In this document: positions 13,291 to 28,195 of the stretch, piece by piece
How the letters are laid out: each line of letters begins with the position of its first letter
How positions within the stretch are numbered: the first letter of the stretch is position 1
DNA from: Delphinapterus leucas
Lineage: Eukaryota > Chordata > Mammalia > Artiodactyla > Monodontidae
Reading direction: 5' to 3'
Length of the DNA stretch: 64,000 nt
Assembly (NCBI RefSeq): GCF_002288925.2
Contig: NW_022098050.1
Coordinates: forward strand, 2,547,796-2,611,795
Made by a program: the position numbers and the translations under genes
The notes under the pieces: generated by a model
Database searches by the model: none
What the model was told of the DNA's origin: nothing
Seen by the model: the letters and a program-made list of their open reading frames with translations, nothing else

Positions 13291-13898
13291 TTTAATGGTT
13301 GATGGTTTCACCTATTAACTATTTTAGATATACTTGTAGTGTACATATTATATGAAGCTAGAGAAATCTACAATCAGTAGCCCTAAATTCTAATTTTGTG
13401 GAAATTTTCTTTGTTACCCAATATAAAGCTGAATAACTAACAGTAATGTAAAACTCTGTTTTTCTCCTTTACTCTCAACACTTCTCATACCAGTTATGTG
13501 GGGTTTTTCCCACACCAAGCAATTCTTCAACCTGCTGGATATCCTACAATTCAGTTCATTTCGGACACTGTTTACCTGGACTTAGCATCAGATCCTACAG
13601 GTTAAGGGCTCAGTTCTGCATGACTGCCCCACCCACGACACACACAATTCAGATGCCAGTTGCTAGTCCACAAATTTACCTCCACTTCTGACTGACTGGT
13701 TGTAAATCAGAGGTCCGCAGAATGTGCTTCTCATATTCTTCCATTATGCTTAATATGTCAGTTACATTTTTCTCCTTCTTTGTTCAGTTTACCAGTTTTA
13801 TTTTAAACTAATTTGTATTGGAGTATAGTTGATTTACAACGTTGTGGTAGTTCCTGCTGTACAGCAAAGTGCATCAGTTATACGTATATCCACTCTTT

Positions 13899-14034
13899 AT
13901 TTTTGTTTTTTTAATTTTTACTTTTTGGCACAGCGCGTGGCGCGCAGGATCTTAGTTCCCTGACCAGGAATCAAACCCGTGCACCCTGCATTGGAAGCAC
14001 AGAGTTTTAACCACTGCACCGCCAGCGAAGTCCC
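13899..14034 (-). mobile_element. Short tRNA-head CHR SINE
   Basis: A SINE consisting of the tRNA-related part plus an A-rich tail, in reverse orientation: TTCCCTGACCAGGAATC, then CCACTGCACCGCCAGCGAAG. Target duplications TATCCACTCTTT lie at 13887-13898 and 14035-14046. It is nested in the 3' UTR of the older L1. The tRNA fold is degenerate, so this is not a functional tRNA gene. Confidence 0.9.
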
Positions 14035-17000
14035 TATCCACTCTTTTTTAGATTCTTTTCCCATATATGTCATTACAGAGTATTGAGTAGAGTTCCCTGT
14101 ACTATACAGTAGATTCTTATTAGTTATCTATTTTATATATAGTAGTGGGTATATGCCAGTCCCAATCTCCAAATTTATCCTTTACCCCCGTTTCCCCCTT
14201 GGTAACCATAAGTTTGTTTTCTAGACTTACGACTCTATTTCTGTTTTTTGGTTTTTTACTTTTTCATAACATCTTTATTGGAGTATAATTGCTTTACAAT
14301 GGTGTGTTAGTTTCTGCTTTATAAAAAAGTGAATCAGCTATACGTATACATATATCCCCATATCCCCTCCCTCTTGCGTCTCCTTCCCACACTACCTATC
14401 CCACCCCTCTAGGTGGTCACTAGACACGGAACTGATCTCCCTGTGCTATGCAGCTGCTTCCCACTAGTCATCTATCTTACATTTGGTACTCAATATATGT
14501 CCATGCCACTCTCTCACTTCATCCCAGCTTACCCTTCCCCCTCCCCGTGTCATCAAGTCCATTCTCTACGTCTGCATCTTTATTCCTGTCCTGCCCCTAG
14601 GTTCTTGAGAACCTTTTTTTTTGTTGTTCTAGATTCCATATATATGTGTTAGCATACGGTATTTGTTTTTCTGTTTCTGACTTCACTCTGTATGTCAGAC
14701 TCTAGGTCCATCCACCTCACTACAAATAACTCAGTTTCGTCTCTTTTTATGGCTGAGTAATATTCCAGTGTACATATGTGCCACATCTTCTTTACCCATT
14801 CATCTGTCGCTGGACACTTAGGTTGCTTCCAGGTCCTGGCTATTGTAAATAGAGCTGCAATGAACATTTTGGTACATGACTCTTTTTGAATTATGGTTTT
14901 CTCAGGGTATATGCCCAATAGTGGGATTGCTGGATCGTACAGTAGTTCTATTCTTAGTTTTTAAGGAACCTCCATTCTGTTCTCCATAGTGGCTGTATCA
15001 ATTTACATTCCCACCAACAGTGCAAGAGGGTTCCCTTTTCTCCACACCCTCTCCAGCATTTGTTGTTTGTAGATTTTCTGATGATGGCCATTCTGACCGG
15101 TGTGAGGGGATACCTCATAGTAGTTTTGATTTGCATTTCCCTAATAATTAGTGATGTTCAGAAGCTTTTCATGTGCTTCTTAGGCATTTATCTGTCCTTT
15201 TTGGAGAAATGTCTACTTAGATCTTCTGCTGATTTTTTGATTGGGTTGTTTGTTTTCTTCATATTGAGCTGCATGAGCTGCTTGTATATTTTGGAGATTA
15301 ATCCTTTGTCAGTTGCTTCATTTGCAAATATATTCTCCCAATCTGAGAGTTGTCTTTTTGTCTGGTGCATGGTTTCCTTTGATGTGCAAAAGACTTTAAT
15401 TTTCATTAGGTCCCACTTGCTTATTTTGTTTTTATTTCCGTTTCTCTAGGAGGTGGGTCAAAAAGTATCTTTCTGTGATGTATGTTATAGAGTGTTCTGC
15501 CTGTGTTTTCCTGTAAGACTTTTATAGTGTCTGGCCTTACATATAGGTCTTTAATCTATTTTGAGTTTATTTATGTGTACGGTGTTAGGGAGTGTTCTAA
15601 TTTCAGTCTTTTACATGTAGCTGTCCGTTTTCCCAGAACGACTTATTGAAGAGGCTTTCTTTTCTCCATTGTATAGTCTTGCATCCTTTATCAAAAATAA
15701 GGTGACCATATGTGCATGGGTTTATCTCTGGGCTTTCTATCCGTTCCATTGATCTATATTTCTGTTTTTGTGCCAGTACCATACTATTTTGATTACTTTA
15801 GCTTTATAGTATAGTCTGAAGTCCGGGAGCCTGATTCCTCCAGCTCCGTTTTTCTTTCTCAAGATTGCTTTGGCTATTTGGGGACTTTTGTGTTTCCATA
15901 CAAATTGTGAAACTTTTTGTTCTAGTTCTGTGAAAATGCCAGTGGTAGTTTGATAGGGATTGCATTGAAGCTGTAGATTGCTTTGGGTAGTATAGTCATT
16001 TTCACATTATTGATTCTTTCAATCCAGGAACATGGTGTATCTCTCCATCTGTTTGTATTATTTTTTAATTTCTTTCATCAGTGTCTTCTGTCTCCTTAGG
16101 TAGGTTTATTCCTATGTATTTTATTCTTTTTGTTGCAATGGTAAATGGGAGTGTTTCCTTAATTTCTCTTTCAGATTGTTCATGATTAGTGTATAGGAAT
16201 GCAAGAGATTTCTGTGCATTAATTTTGTATCCTGCTACTTTACCAAATTCATTGATTACCTCTAGAAGTTTTCTGGTAGCATCTTTGGGATTCTCTATGT
16301 ATAGTATCATGTCATCTGCAAACAGTGACAGCTTTACTTCTTCTTTTTCGATTTGGATTCCTTTTATTTCTTTTTCTTCTCTGATTGCTGTGGCTAAAAC
16401 TTCCAAAACTATGTTGAATAATAGTGGTGAGAGTGGGCAACCTTGTCTTGTCCCTCACCTTAGAGGAAATGGTTTCAGTTTTTTACCATTGAGGACGATG
16501 TTGGCTGTGGGTTTGTCATATATGGCCTTTATTATGTTGATGAAAGTTCCCTCTATGCCTACTTTCTGGAGGGTTTTTATCATAAACGGGTGTTGAATTT
16601 TGTCAAAAGTTTTTTCTGCATCTATTGAGATCACATGGTTTTTATCCTTTAATTTGTTAATATGGTATATATGTCACATTGATTGATTTGCGTATATTGA
16701 AGAATCCTTGCATTCCTGGGATAAACCTCTCTTGATCATGGTGTATGATCCTTTTAATGTGCTGTTGGATTCTGTCTGCTAGTGTTTTGTTGAGGATTTT
16801 TGAATCTATGTTCGCCAGTGATATTGGCCTGTAGTTATCTTTCTTTGTGACTTCTTTGTCTGGTTTTGGTATCAGGGTGATGGTGGCCTCGTAGAATGAG
16901 TTTGGGAGTGATCCTCCCTCTGTCATATTTTGGAAGAGTTTGAGAAGGATAGGTGTTAGCTCTTCTCTAAATGTTTGATAGAATTCGCCTGTGAAGCCAT

Positions 17001-17358
17001 CTGGTCCTGGGCTTTTGTTTGTTGGAAGATTTTTAATCACAGTCTCAATTTCAGTGCTTGTGATTGGTCTGTTTATATTTTCTATTTCTTCCTGGTTCAG
17101 TCTCAGAAGGTTGTGCTTTTCTAAGAATTTGTCCCTTTCTTCCAGGTTGTCCATTTATCTGGCATTTAGTTTCTTGTAGTAATCTCTCATGATCCTTTAT
17201 ATTTCTACAGTGTCAGTTGTTTCTTCTCCTTTTTCATTTCTACTTCTATTGATTTGAGTCTTCTCTCTTTTTTTGTTGATGAGCCTGGCTAATGGTTTAT
17301 CAATTTTGTTTATCTTCTCAAAGAACCAGCTTTTAGTTTTATTGATCTTTGCTACTGT

Positions 17359-17458
17359 NNNNNNNNNNNNNNNNNNNNNNNNNNNNNNNNNNNNNNNNNN
17401 NNNNNNNNNNNNNNNNNNNNNNNNNNNNNNNNNNNNNNNNNNNNNNNNNNNNNNNNNN
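17359..17458. other. Assembly gap (100 N)
   Basis: Exactly 100 unknown bases inside the L1 ORF2 region. The round number suggests a placeholder of unknown true length. Confidence 0.99.
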
Positions 17459-17464
17459 TTCTTG

Positions 17465-17560
17465 TTTCTTGAGGTAGGATTGTATTGCTATAAACTTCCC
17501 TCTTAGAACTGCTTTCTTGAGGTAGGATTGTATTGCTATAAACTTCCCTCTTAGAACTGC
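17465..17560. repeat. 48-bp perfect tandem duplication next to gap
   Basis: Two identical 48-bp units lie at 17465-17512 and 17513-17560, each starting TTTCTTGAGGTAGG, six bases after the N run. The L1 ORF2 sequence here normally has one unit. It may be a true duplication or an assembly overlap left unmerged. Confidence 0.9.
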
Positions 17561-18659
17561 TTTTGCTGTATCCCACAAGTTTTGGGTCGTTGTGTTTTCA
17601 TTGTCATTTGTTTCTAGGTATTTTTGGTTTCTTCAGTGATCTCTTGGTTATTTAGTAGTGTGTTGTTTAGCCTCCATGTGTTTGTATTTCTTACAGGTTT
17701 TTTCCTGTAATTGATATCTAGTCTCATAGCGTTGTGGTCGGAAAAGACACTTGATACGATATCAGTTTTCTTAAATTTACCAAGGCTTGATTTGTGACCC
17801 AAGATATGATCGATCCTGGAGAATTTTCCATGAGCACTTGAGAAGAAAGTGTATTCGGTTGTTTTTGGATGGAATATCCTATAAATATCAGTTAAGTCCA
17901 TCTTGTTTAATGTATCATTTAAAGCTTGTGTTTCCTTATTTATTTTCATTTGGGATGATCAGTCCGTTGGTGAAGGTGGGCTGTTCAAGTCCCCTACTGT
18001 GATTGTGTTAGTGTCAATTTCCCCTTTTATGGGTGTTAGCATTTGCCTTATGTATTGAAGTGCTCCTATGTTGGGTGCATAAATATTTACAATTGTTATA
18101 TCTTCTTCTTGGATTGATCCGCCCATCATTATGTAGTGTCCTTCTTTGTCTCTTCTAATAGTCTTTGTTTTAAAGTCTATTTTGTCTGATATGAGAATTG
18201 CTACCCCAGCTTTCTTTTAATTTCCATTTGCATGGAATATCTTTTTCGATCCCCTCACTTCCAGTCTGTATGTGTCCCTAGGTCTGAAGTGGGTCTCTTG
18301 TAGATAGCATATATATGGGTCTTGTTTTTGTATCCATTCAGCCAGTCTCTGTCTTTTGGTTGGAGCATTTAATCCATTTACATTTAAGTTATTATTGATA
18401 TGTATGTTCCTATTACCATTTTCTTAATTGTTTTGGGTTTGTTATTGTAGGTCTTTTCCTTGTCTTGTGTTTCCTGCCTAGAGAAGTTCCTTTAGCATTT
18501 GTTGTAAAGCTGGTTTGGTGGTGATGAATTCTCTTAGCTTTTGCTTGTCTGTAAAGGTTTTAATTTTTTCATTGAATCTGAATGAGATCTTTGCTGGGTA
18601 GAGTAATCTTGTTTGTAGGTTTTTCCCTTTCATCACTTAAACATGTCCTGAGACTCTTT

Positions 18660-19025
18660 TCAGGCTTGCAGAGTTTCTGCTGAATGATCAGCTGTTAACT
18701 TTATGGTGATTCCCTTATATGTTATTTGTTGCTTTTCCCTTGCTGCTTTTAATACTTTTTCTTTGTATTTAATTTTTGATAGTGTGATTAATATGTGTCT
18801 TGGCATGTTTCTCCTTGGATTTATCCTGTACGGGACTCTCTGTGCTTCCTGGGCTTGATTGACTATTTCCTTTACCATATTAGGGAAGTTTTCAACTATA
18901 ATCTCTTCAAATATTTTCTCAGTCCCTTTCTTTTTCTCTTCTTCTTCTGGGACCCCTATAATTGGAATGTTGGTATATTTAATTTTGTCCCAGAAGTCTC
19001 TGAGACTGTCCTCGATTCTTTTCAT
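18660..19025 (-). pseudogene. L1 ORF1 (RNA-binding chaperone), fragment
   Basis: The best preserved part of L1 ORF1p, the trimeric RNA-binding protein that coats L1 RNA. The 121-residue frame covers most of the RRM domain (IIGVPEEEEKKKGTEKIFEE, then RINPRRNMPRHILITLSKIK) and the start of the C-terminal domain (AAREKQQITYKG, LTADHSAETLQA). The coiled-coil part, about 19030-19350, and the very C-terminus lie in other frames or are decayed. It runs antisense to IL1RAPL1. The family is clear from these motifs; the protein is not intact. Confidence 0.88.
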
Positions 19026-19699
19026 TCTTATTTCTACATTCTATTCTGCAGTAGTTATTTCCACTATTTTATCTTTCAGGTCACTTATCCATTCTTTTGC
19101 CTCAGTTACTGTCCTATTCAGTCCTTTTACAGAATTTTAAATTTCATTTATTGTCTTGTTCATCATTGTTTGGTCTTTAGTTCTTGTAGGTCCTTGTTAA
19201 ACATTTCTTGTATTTTCTCCATTCTATTTCTGAGAGTCTGGTAATATTTACTATCATTACTCTGAATTCTTTTTCGGGTAGACTGCCTATTTCCTCTTCA
19301 TTTGTTTAGTCTGGTGGGTTTTTACCTTGCTCCTTCATCTGCTGTGGGTTTCTCTGTCTTCTCATTTTGCTTTACTTACTGTGTTTGGGGTCTCCTTTTC
19401 ACAGGCTGCAGGTTCGTAGTTCACGGTTTTTTTTGATGTCTGCCCCCAGTGCCTAAGGTTGGTTCAGTGGGTTGTGTAGGCTTCCTGGTAAAGAGGAGTA
19501 GTGACTATGTTCTGGAGGATGAGGCTGGATCTTGTCTTTCTGGTGGGTAGGATTGCATCTGGTGGTGTTTTTTGTGGTGTCTGTGACCTTATTATGATTT
19601 TAGGCAGCCTCTGTGCTAATGGGTGGGGTTGTGTTCCTGTCTTGCTAGTTGTTTGGCATAGGCTGTCCAGCACTGTCGCTTGCTCTTCGTTCAGTGGAG

Positions 19700-21452
19700 C
19701 TGGTTCTTAGTGTTGAGATGGAGATCTCTGGGAGAGCTTTTGCTGTTTGATATTATGTGGAGCCAGGACGTCTCTGGTGGACCAATGTCCTGAACTCAAC
19801 TCTCCCACCTCAGAGGCACAGGCCTGACACCCGGCTGGAGCACCAAGACCCTGTCAGGCACATGGCTCAGAAGAAAAGGGAGAAAAAAAGGAATGAAAGA
19901 AAAGAGTAAAATAAAATAAAGTTATTAAAATAAAAAATTAAAAAATATATATTTAAAATAAAAAATTAAAAAGTAATAAAAAAGAAAAAAAGTATGGACA
20001 GACAGAACCCTAGGACAAATGGTAAAAGCAAAGCTATACAGACAAAATCACACAAAGAAGCATACACATACGCACTCACAAAAAGAGAAAAAGGAAGTAA
20101 GTATATATATCTATATATAAAAATAAAGAGAGCAGCCAAATCAGTAAACAAATCTACCAATGATACGAAGATAAACATAAACCCAGAAACATATTAGATG
20201 CAGAAAGCAAACCCCAAGTCTACAGTTGCTCCCAAAGTCCACTGCCTAAATTTGGGATGATTCATTGTCTATTCAGGTATTCCACAGATGCAGGGTACAT
20301 CAAGTTGATTGTGGAGATTTAATCCGCTGCACCTGAGGCTGCTGGGAGAGATTTTCCCTTTCTCTTCTTTGTTCGCACAGTTTCTGTGGTTCAGCTTTGG
20401 ATTTGGCCCCGCCCCTGCGTGTAGGTCGCCTGAGGGCGTGTGTTCCCATCCAGACAGGACGGGGTTAAAGGAGCAGCTGATTAGGGAGCTCTGGCTCACT
20501 CAGGCTGGGGGCGGGGTACGAGGTGCAGGTACAGAATGCAGGGCGAGCCTGCGGCAGCAGAGGCCAGCATGAGTGACGTTGCAGCAGCCTTAGGTGCACT
20601 GTGTATTCTCCCGGGGAAGTTGTCCCTGGATCACGGGACTCTGGCAGTGGCGGGCTGCACAGGCTCCCGGGAGGGGAGGTGTGGAGAGTGACCTGTGCTC
20701 GCACACAGGCTTCTTGGTGGCAGCAGCAGCAGCCTTAGCGTCTCATGCCCGTCTCTGGGGTCCGCGCTGATAGCCGCGGCTCGCGCCTGTCTCTGGAGCT
20801 CCTTTAAGTGGTGCTCTGAATCCCCTCTCCTCGCGCACCAGGAAACAAAGAGGGAAGAAGAAGTCTCTTGTGTCTTCGGCAGCTCCAGACTTTTTGCCGG
20901 ACTCTGCCCCGGCTAGCTGTGGCACACTAACCCCTTCAGGCTGTGTGCACGCAGCCAACCCCAGTCCTCTCCCTGGGATCCGACCCTCCGAAGCCCGAGC
21001 CTCAGCTCCCAGCCCCTGCCCGCTCCCGCGGGTGAGCAGACAAACCCCCTCGGGCTGGTGAGTGCTGGTCGGCACTGATCCTCTGTGCGGGAATCTCTCT
21101 GCTTTGCCCTCCGCACCCCTGTGGCTGCGCTCTCCTCCACGGCTCCGAAGCTTCCCCCCTCCACCACCCACAGTGTCTGCCCGCGAAGGGGATTTTAGTG
21201 TGTGGAAACGTTTCCTTCTTCACGGCTCCCTCCCACTGGTGCAGGTCCCATCCCTATTCTTTTGTCTCTTTTTTCTTTTGCCCTACCCAGGTACGTGGGG
21301 AGTTTCTTGCCTTTTGGGAGGTCTGAGGTCTGCTTCCAGCGTTCAGTAGGTGTTCTTTAGGAGTTGTTCTACATGTAGATGTATTTCTGATGTATTTGTG
21401 GGGAGGAAGGTGATCTCTGCGTCTTACTCCTTCGCCATCTTAAAGGTCTCCC
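19700..21452 (-). promoter_or_regulatory. L1 5' UTR / internal promoter region
   Basis: The L1 5' UTR on the minus strand. An A-rich, low-complexity part occupies 19870-20200. A GC- and CpG-rich part lies at about 20310-21250, the most CpG-dense stretch in the window. The start motif AAGATGGCG (element strand; CGCCATCTT at 21433-21441) resembles the YY1 site near the start of primate L1s, where YY1 sets the transcription start. Long frames through this part are GC-driven artefacts. Whether this copy still has promoter activity cannot be told from sequence. Confidence 0.7.
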
Positions 21453-21654
21453 CAAGGATGGTTCCTATTAGGAAAACTTCCAGCTCAAAATTCTGCTTTC
21501 TTGGGTCATTAAACTAGCAGTGGAGACTCTCCAGCCTTCTGTTTCTTTATCTTTTGGTGAGGCACAGCCCTCTCCAATAGTCCATAGATGGCTTCTTTTG
21601 TATTAGATCCCACCTCAGGTCCAGCGCAGACACAGCTGACTGCGACCAGACTTT
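21453..21654 (-). other. Extra 5' sequence of the full-length L1 (possible 5' transduction)
   Basis: About 200 bp lie between the presumed L1 start (after the AAGATGGCG box) and the target duplication at 21655-21669. They belong neither to the older host L1, which resumes exactly at 21670, nor to any repeat I recognise. A short minus-strand frame runs through it but reflects fusion with host L1 sequence. It is either an extended 5' UTR of this subfamily or flanking DNA carried from the source locus. Confidence 0.6.
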
Positions 21655-22130
21655 CTCTATTTCTGTTTTGTAAATAAGTTCACTTGTGCCATTTTTTTTT
21701 AGATTCTGCATATGTGATATCATATATTTGTCTTTCTCTGTCTGACTCACTTCACTCAGTATGACAATCTCTAGGTCCATCCGTGTCGCTGCAAATGGCA
21801 TTATTTCATTCTTTTTTACGGCTGAGTATGAATTTACCAATTTTAGCATAATTATGACCAGGCTTGACTTGTTTCTTGACCTAAATCTTCCTTTATTTTA
21901 TTTTCCTAGATAAAATCTAAATAAAAATGTCTATTAAACAGTTTTTCAAACCAAACTTTTATATAATATAAATTTTTTTCTAGCATATGAAAAATATACA
22001 AATGGTTTAACAGAACCAAGCATTGTTTAGCTGGCTGACAAGATAGAGCCCTGTGGAATAAGCCATGATACCATACATTAATTATCAGTAGAATTTTTAT
22101 CCCTCTCTTCCTCTCTCCCTTTTTGAGTGA

Positions 22131-25118
<2,988 letters not shown>

Positions 25119-25639
25119 TAATGAAACTAACATTTTAAGTTTCATTTTTTGTGCTGCATATTGATTTTTTTCAAATCTTTGCAATGAAGGAAGTGCTTAA
25201 CCAAATGTAAGTGGATTCCTATAGGTGAAATTTATTCCTCCTTGCTTTCAAATCATGTTGCCCTGAAATGCATATGAAAGGTTAAAGAAAATAGGCTTAG
25301 GGGATTATACAAATGTTAGCTTTTGAAAGTACTTGAAATAATGAGTTTACAGTTTCAGAAAATTATGCTTATATTTTGTAGCGGTATAATTTTTGGGAAC
25401 ACTTCCTAGAATGTTGAAATGGAATATATGAAATCTACCTCTGTCTTCCTGTCTTGCTCCAAATTAGAAAAATTACTTTTCTTTTCATTTATCACTCTAT
25501 GAACCTGATATACGTGTTCTCATGAACTTGAATATAACAAAATTTCAGATACAATAATTGAATAATTATGTGAGATGCATTGCATGGACTCATTCCCATA
25601 CCTGGTTGCTAAGGTAGAAGGGCATGAGAACAAGGTTCA

Positions 25640-25830
25640 GAACACTGTCTGAAATCACGAATCTACAGCTCACTAGTCACATGACTTTATTTTAATCACC
25701 ACAACCTTCAAAATATCACTTTCCTCATGTATAAAATGGTGATGGTAAAGTTTGCCTTGTTTATTTCATAGCATTTTTGCAAGAATTGAATGAGGCAAGC
25801 TAATACATATGAAATCAACTTGCAAAACAT
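25640..25830 (+). repeat. MIR SINE
   Basis: MIR blocks in order: 'CTCACTAGTCACATGACTTT', 'TTTCCTCATGTATAAAATGG', 'TTGAATGAGGCAAGCTAATA'. A diverged sense copy. Confidence 0.55.
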
Positions 25831-26042
25831 AGAATTATATCCAAATATGCATCGTTTTGTCATGTTAAATGATGTCATGTTAAATATTGTATTCATTCCC
25901 TGTTTTATGTTATTGAATACTTCTCTCAAAGTGGTTCCAACACAAAAAAGGGGGGGAATCAAGACCAATGCTTTAGGCAGTTGAAGACATTATTCTCATC
26001 TTATTAAGAGAGATTTTTCTTGGTGACATTCTTTGTACAATC

Positions 26043-26183
26043 TTTTTTTCTTTCTTTTTTTTTTTTTTAATTTTTGTCCTACTGCATGGCAAGCGGGATC
26101 TTAATTCCCTGACCAGGGATCGAACCCGCATCCCCTGCAGTGGAAGTGTGGAGTCTTAACCTCTGGACCACCAGGGAAGTCCC
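26043..26183 (-). mobile_element. Short tRNA-head CHR SINE
   Basis: A reverse-oriented T-rich tail, then TTCCCTGACCAGGGATCGAA and a head ending ACCACCAGGGAAGTCC. Perfect 9-bp target duplications TGTACAATC lie at 26034-26042 and 26184-26192. Confidence 0.92.
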
Positions 26184-27801
26184 TGTACAATCATTTTTAT
26201 GAAACATATATATAAAAGTAAGAAAAGGATATCAGATACTTTAAAGAGATTTCCATTTGTTCATTGATTCACTTAAAATAGTTTTCCCGTATATGAAAAT
26301 TGTTTTGTGGTAGTCACCTTCATCTTACAATAATCACCTTGAAATCTTGAAATTATGATATGATATAGTTTGACTTAAAAACAAAATCTGATTTCATGAA
26401 ATTCATTTGATGGATAGTAATTATTCAGCTTGAAAGGAAATTTAGTTAAATAAGTAAGATGCTCTTTGGTAATGCCTTTGATAGATATTAGACCCAGTAA
26501 ATAACTGACAATAGCAATACATGGTACACTTGAATAGTAAAACACACATTTAATCATGTATTACGTACCTATGATGTACACTTGTATGATTTGCACTAGT
26601 TTTGTTTTCAGCTTTGTTGTGTATAATAGGTCTTCATATAGAAAATTACTTCTATCACTTTACCTCCCTGTTTAATGGAACAGTGAAAAACATAACTATC
26701 TGTACTTGGGTTTTCTTTACAATAAATGTTGAATATTTTATTATTTCTTTTTTGCACTTAATCTATACTGAAGTAGCTTTTCAAGGAGTAGGTACTGAGA
26801 CAAAAGAATTAAAACATACTGAAAATAATGAAAAAATATCTATTCTGTAAAGAAAATAGAATGAGCTTCTAGTCTTTATTCTTTGGAGTGTAGAGCTAAT
26901 TCTTGGTAAGCACATCTTTCCCCTTTCTAGAAACGCTAGGTTACTAAAACACTGTCTAGTAAGAGGTGATTGGAAAACAGTCTCCTAGAGACTGGAAACT
27001 GGGTCCCAAATGGTAAAATCATGTAAGTGAGGCTATTTTGTACAATCAGTAATAGAATTGTTTTCTCGTAAATGCTACCCAGGGCTATTATATTTTTGTA
27101 CATTCATTTTCTCCAAAAAATATCTCCTTTTCTTTATGCAAAAAGGAGGAATAATTATTTCTTGATATCCAAAAGGAAGTTAATGAAAGTTTACATTCAG
27201 CTGAATATTATGAATACCTCTAATTTAAATAGCTCTACCTGTGACATTGATTTGGGGAAATAAAGTATAAAGCAAAATTTGATTATATATGAAATTTTGG
27301 TTGAATCATAGAGCTACATATCCCATAGTTAAAAATAATATGTATTAAAATGCATTTTAGGTTTTAACAAGAAGTCTGTTGACAAGATATATTTATGCAT
27401 AACATTGCTTTAAATAGTGTTACACTATAGCTCATTTACTTTGGCTATGGCCAAAGAGCAATTCTTAGAACCCAAGTTAAACTCTCAGTAAAGCAACGAA
27501 GGTGGGCATTTTCTCTGAGCAATAGTTGATCCCTGCTTTGTATCTTGTTTTTCTGCATATCATGGTCATGTTATACTTAATGTAAATCTTATGCAAAGCA
27601 TGATATCATTTAGTTTTAGTGGATCTGCCTTAGCTGATAATATATATTTTGAAGTGTGTTAGAATGTTTCTTTAAAATAAAACAAAAGAGAGTCCAATAC
27701 ATGAAGAGAAAAGAAAATTTCTGGATAAATAAAGTGGCATCGTACAGGCCATATTGTAAGCTTTTATGGGAGATCTTTGGTTTATTAAAAGTATATGTGT
27801 C

Positions 27802-28005
27802 GGGCTTCCCTGGTGGCGCAGTGGTTGAGAGTCCGCCTGCCGATGCAGGGGACACGGGTTCGTGCCCCAGTCCGGGAAGATCCCACATGCCGCAGAGTGG
27901 CTGGGTCTGTGAGCCATGGCTGCTGAGCCTGCGCGTCCGGAGCCTGTGCTCAGCAACGGGAGAGGCCACAACAGTGAGAGGCCCACATACCGCAAAAAAA
28001 AAAAA
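27802..28005 (+). mobile_element. CHR-type SINE, CD form
   Basis: A complete sense copy: GGCTTCCCTGGTGGCGCAGT head, B-box-like GGGTTCGTGCCCC, CD-type body ending GAGGCCCACATACCGC, and an A tail. Target duplications AGTATATGTGTC (27790-27801) and AGTGTATGTGTC (28006-28017) differ by one base. Confidence 0.95.
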
Positions 28006-28050
28006 AGTGTATGTGTCTACTAACTGAAGTAGTGGTTCAGGAAAACAGAT

Positions 28051-28104
28051 CACAGTGAAAGGAACAATAAACCTGCTTGACACTTTTGGTGTACTTTAAA
28101 CATT
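28051..28104. repeat. 54-bp direct repeat, left copy
   Basis: It starts CACAGTGAAAGGAACAATAA and ends CTTTAAACATT. It is about 91 % identical (5 mismatches) to 29277-29330. The two copies bracket the L1-SINE composite, so this is most simply an unusually long target-site duplication. Confidence 0.85.
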
Positions 28105-28195
28105 TTTTTAATAGATCTTTATTGGAGTATAATTGCTTCACAATACTGTGTTAGTTTCTGTTGTACAACAAAGTGAATCAGCCATATGCATACAT

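Larger units (their letters stand above)
14649..18300 (-). pseudogene. L1 ORF2 (endonuclease-reverse transcriptase), broken
   Basis: Remnants of the L1 ORF2 polyprotein, which nicks target DNA and reverse-transcribes L1 RNA. In N-to-C order: an endonuclease part at 17614-17949 (GKFSRIDHILGHKSSLGKFK, then a SDHNA motif); the RT start at 16657-17154 ([35 protein letters not shown]); the RT active-site strand at 16065-16406 with FADDMILY; connector pieces at 15188-15406 and 14954-15136; and the Cys-rich C-terminus, with the frame reaching a stop at 14649. The pieces lie in different frames, so several frameshifts separate them. A 100-base gap and a 48-bp duplication fall between the endonuclease and RT parts. 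Non-functional. The N-terminal boundary is approximate. Confidence 0.85.
14248..21654 (-). mobile_element. Full-length antisense L1 retrotransposon (coding-dead)
   Basis: A complete L1 of about 7.4 kb on the minus strand: T-rich tail and 3' UTR from 14248, ORF2, ORF1 and a GC-rich 5' UTR whose start motif CGCCATCTT (YY1-like; AAGATGGCG on the element strand) lies at 21433-21441. Perfect 15-bp target duplications CTCTATTTCTGTTTT flank it at 14233-14247 and 21655-21669. Both ORFs are broken by several frameshifts and stops, and 100 unknown bases interrupt ORF2, so it cannot be autonomous as read. It carries about 200 bp beyond the usual 5' start (21453-21654). It lies antisense to IL1RAPL1 with its 5' UTR facing the exon at 22205. 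Confidence 0.93.
13801..21830 (-). mobile_element. Older truncated L1 hosting two later insertions
   Basis: The outermost layer of a nested structure. Its 3' UTR occupies 13801-14247 (minus a SINE at 13899-14034), and the same element continues at 21670-21830 after the inserted full-length L1. Joined in thought, the two halves read through the typical L1 3' UTR with no missing sequence at the insertion. Imperfect 15-bp target duplications lie outside, AGTTTACCAGTTTTA at 13786-13800 and AATTTACCAATTTTA at 21831-21845 (2 mismatches). It is 5'-truncated in the ORF2 C-terminus. Confidence 0.85.

Noticed and set aside
20309..21349. Several overlapping frames of 60-142 codons, Pro/Gly/Ser/Arg rich, on both strands
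   Set aside because: They come from the CpG-rich 5' UTR of the full-length L1, which depletes stop codons. No protein family is visible.
14248..21654. Active L1 source element
   Set aside because: Although full length with intact target duplications, ORF1 and ORF2 are split over several frames and part of ORF2 is unknown. It cannot encode working proteins as read.
27616..28083. Frames of 107-155 codons on both strands
   Set aside because: They read through the CHR SINE at 27802. The same peptide (for example HRQADSQPLRHQGSP) recurs at the other CD-type SINEs, so it is repeat translation.
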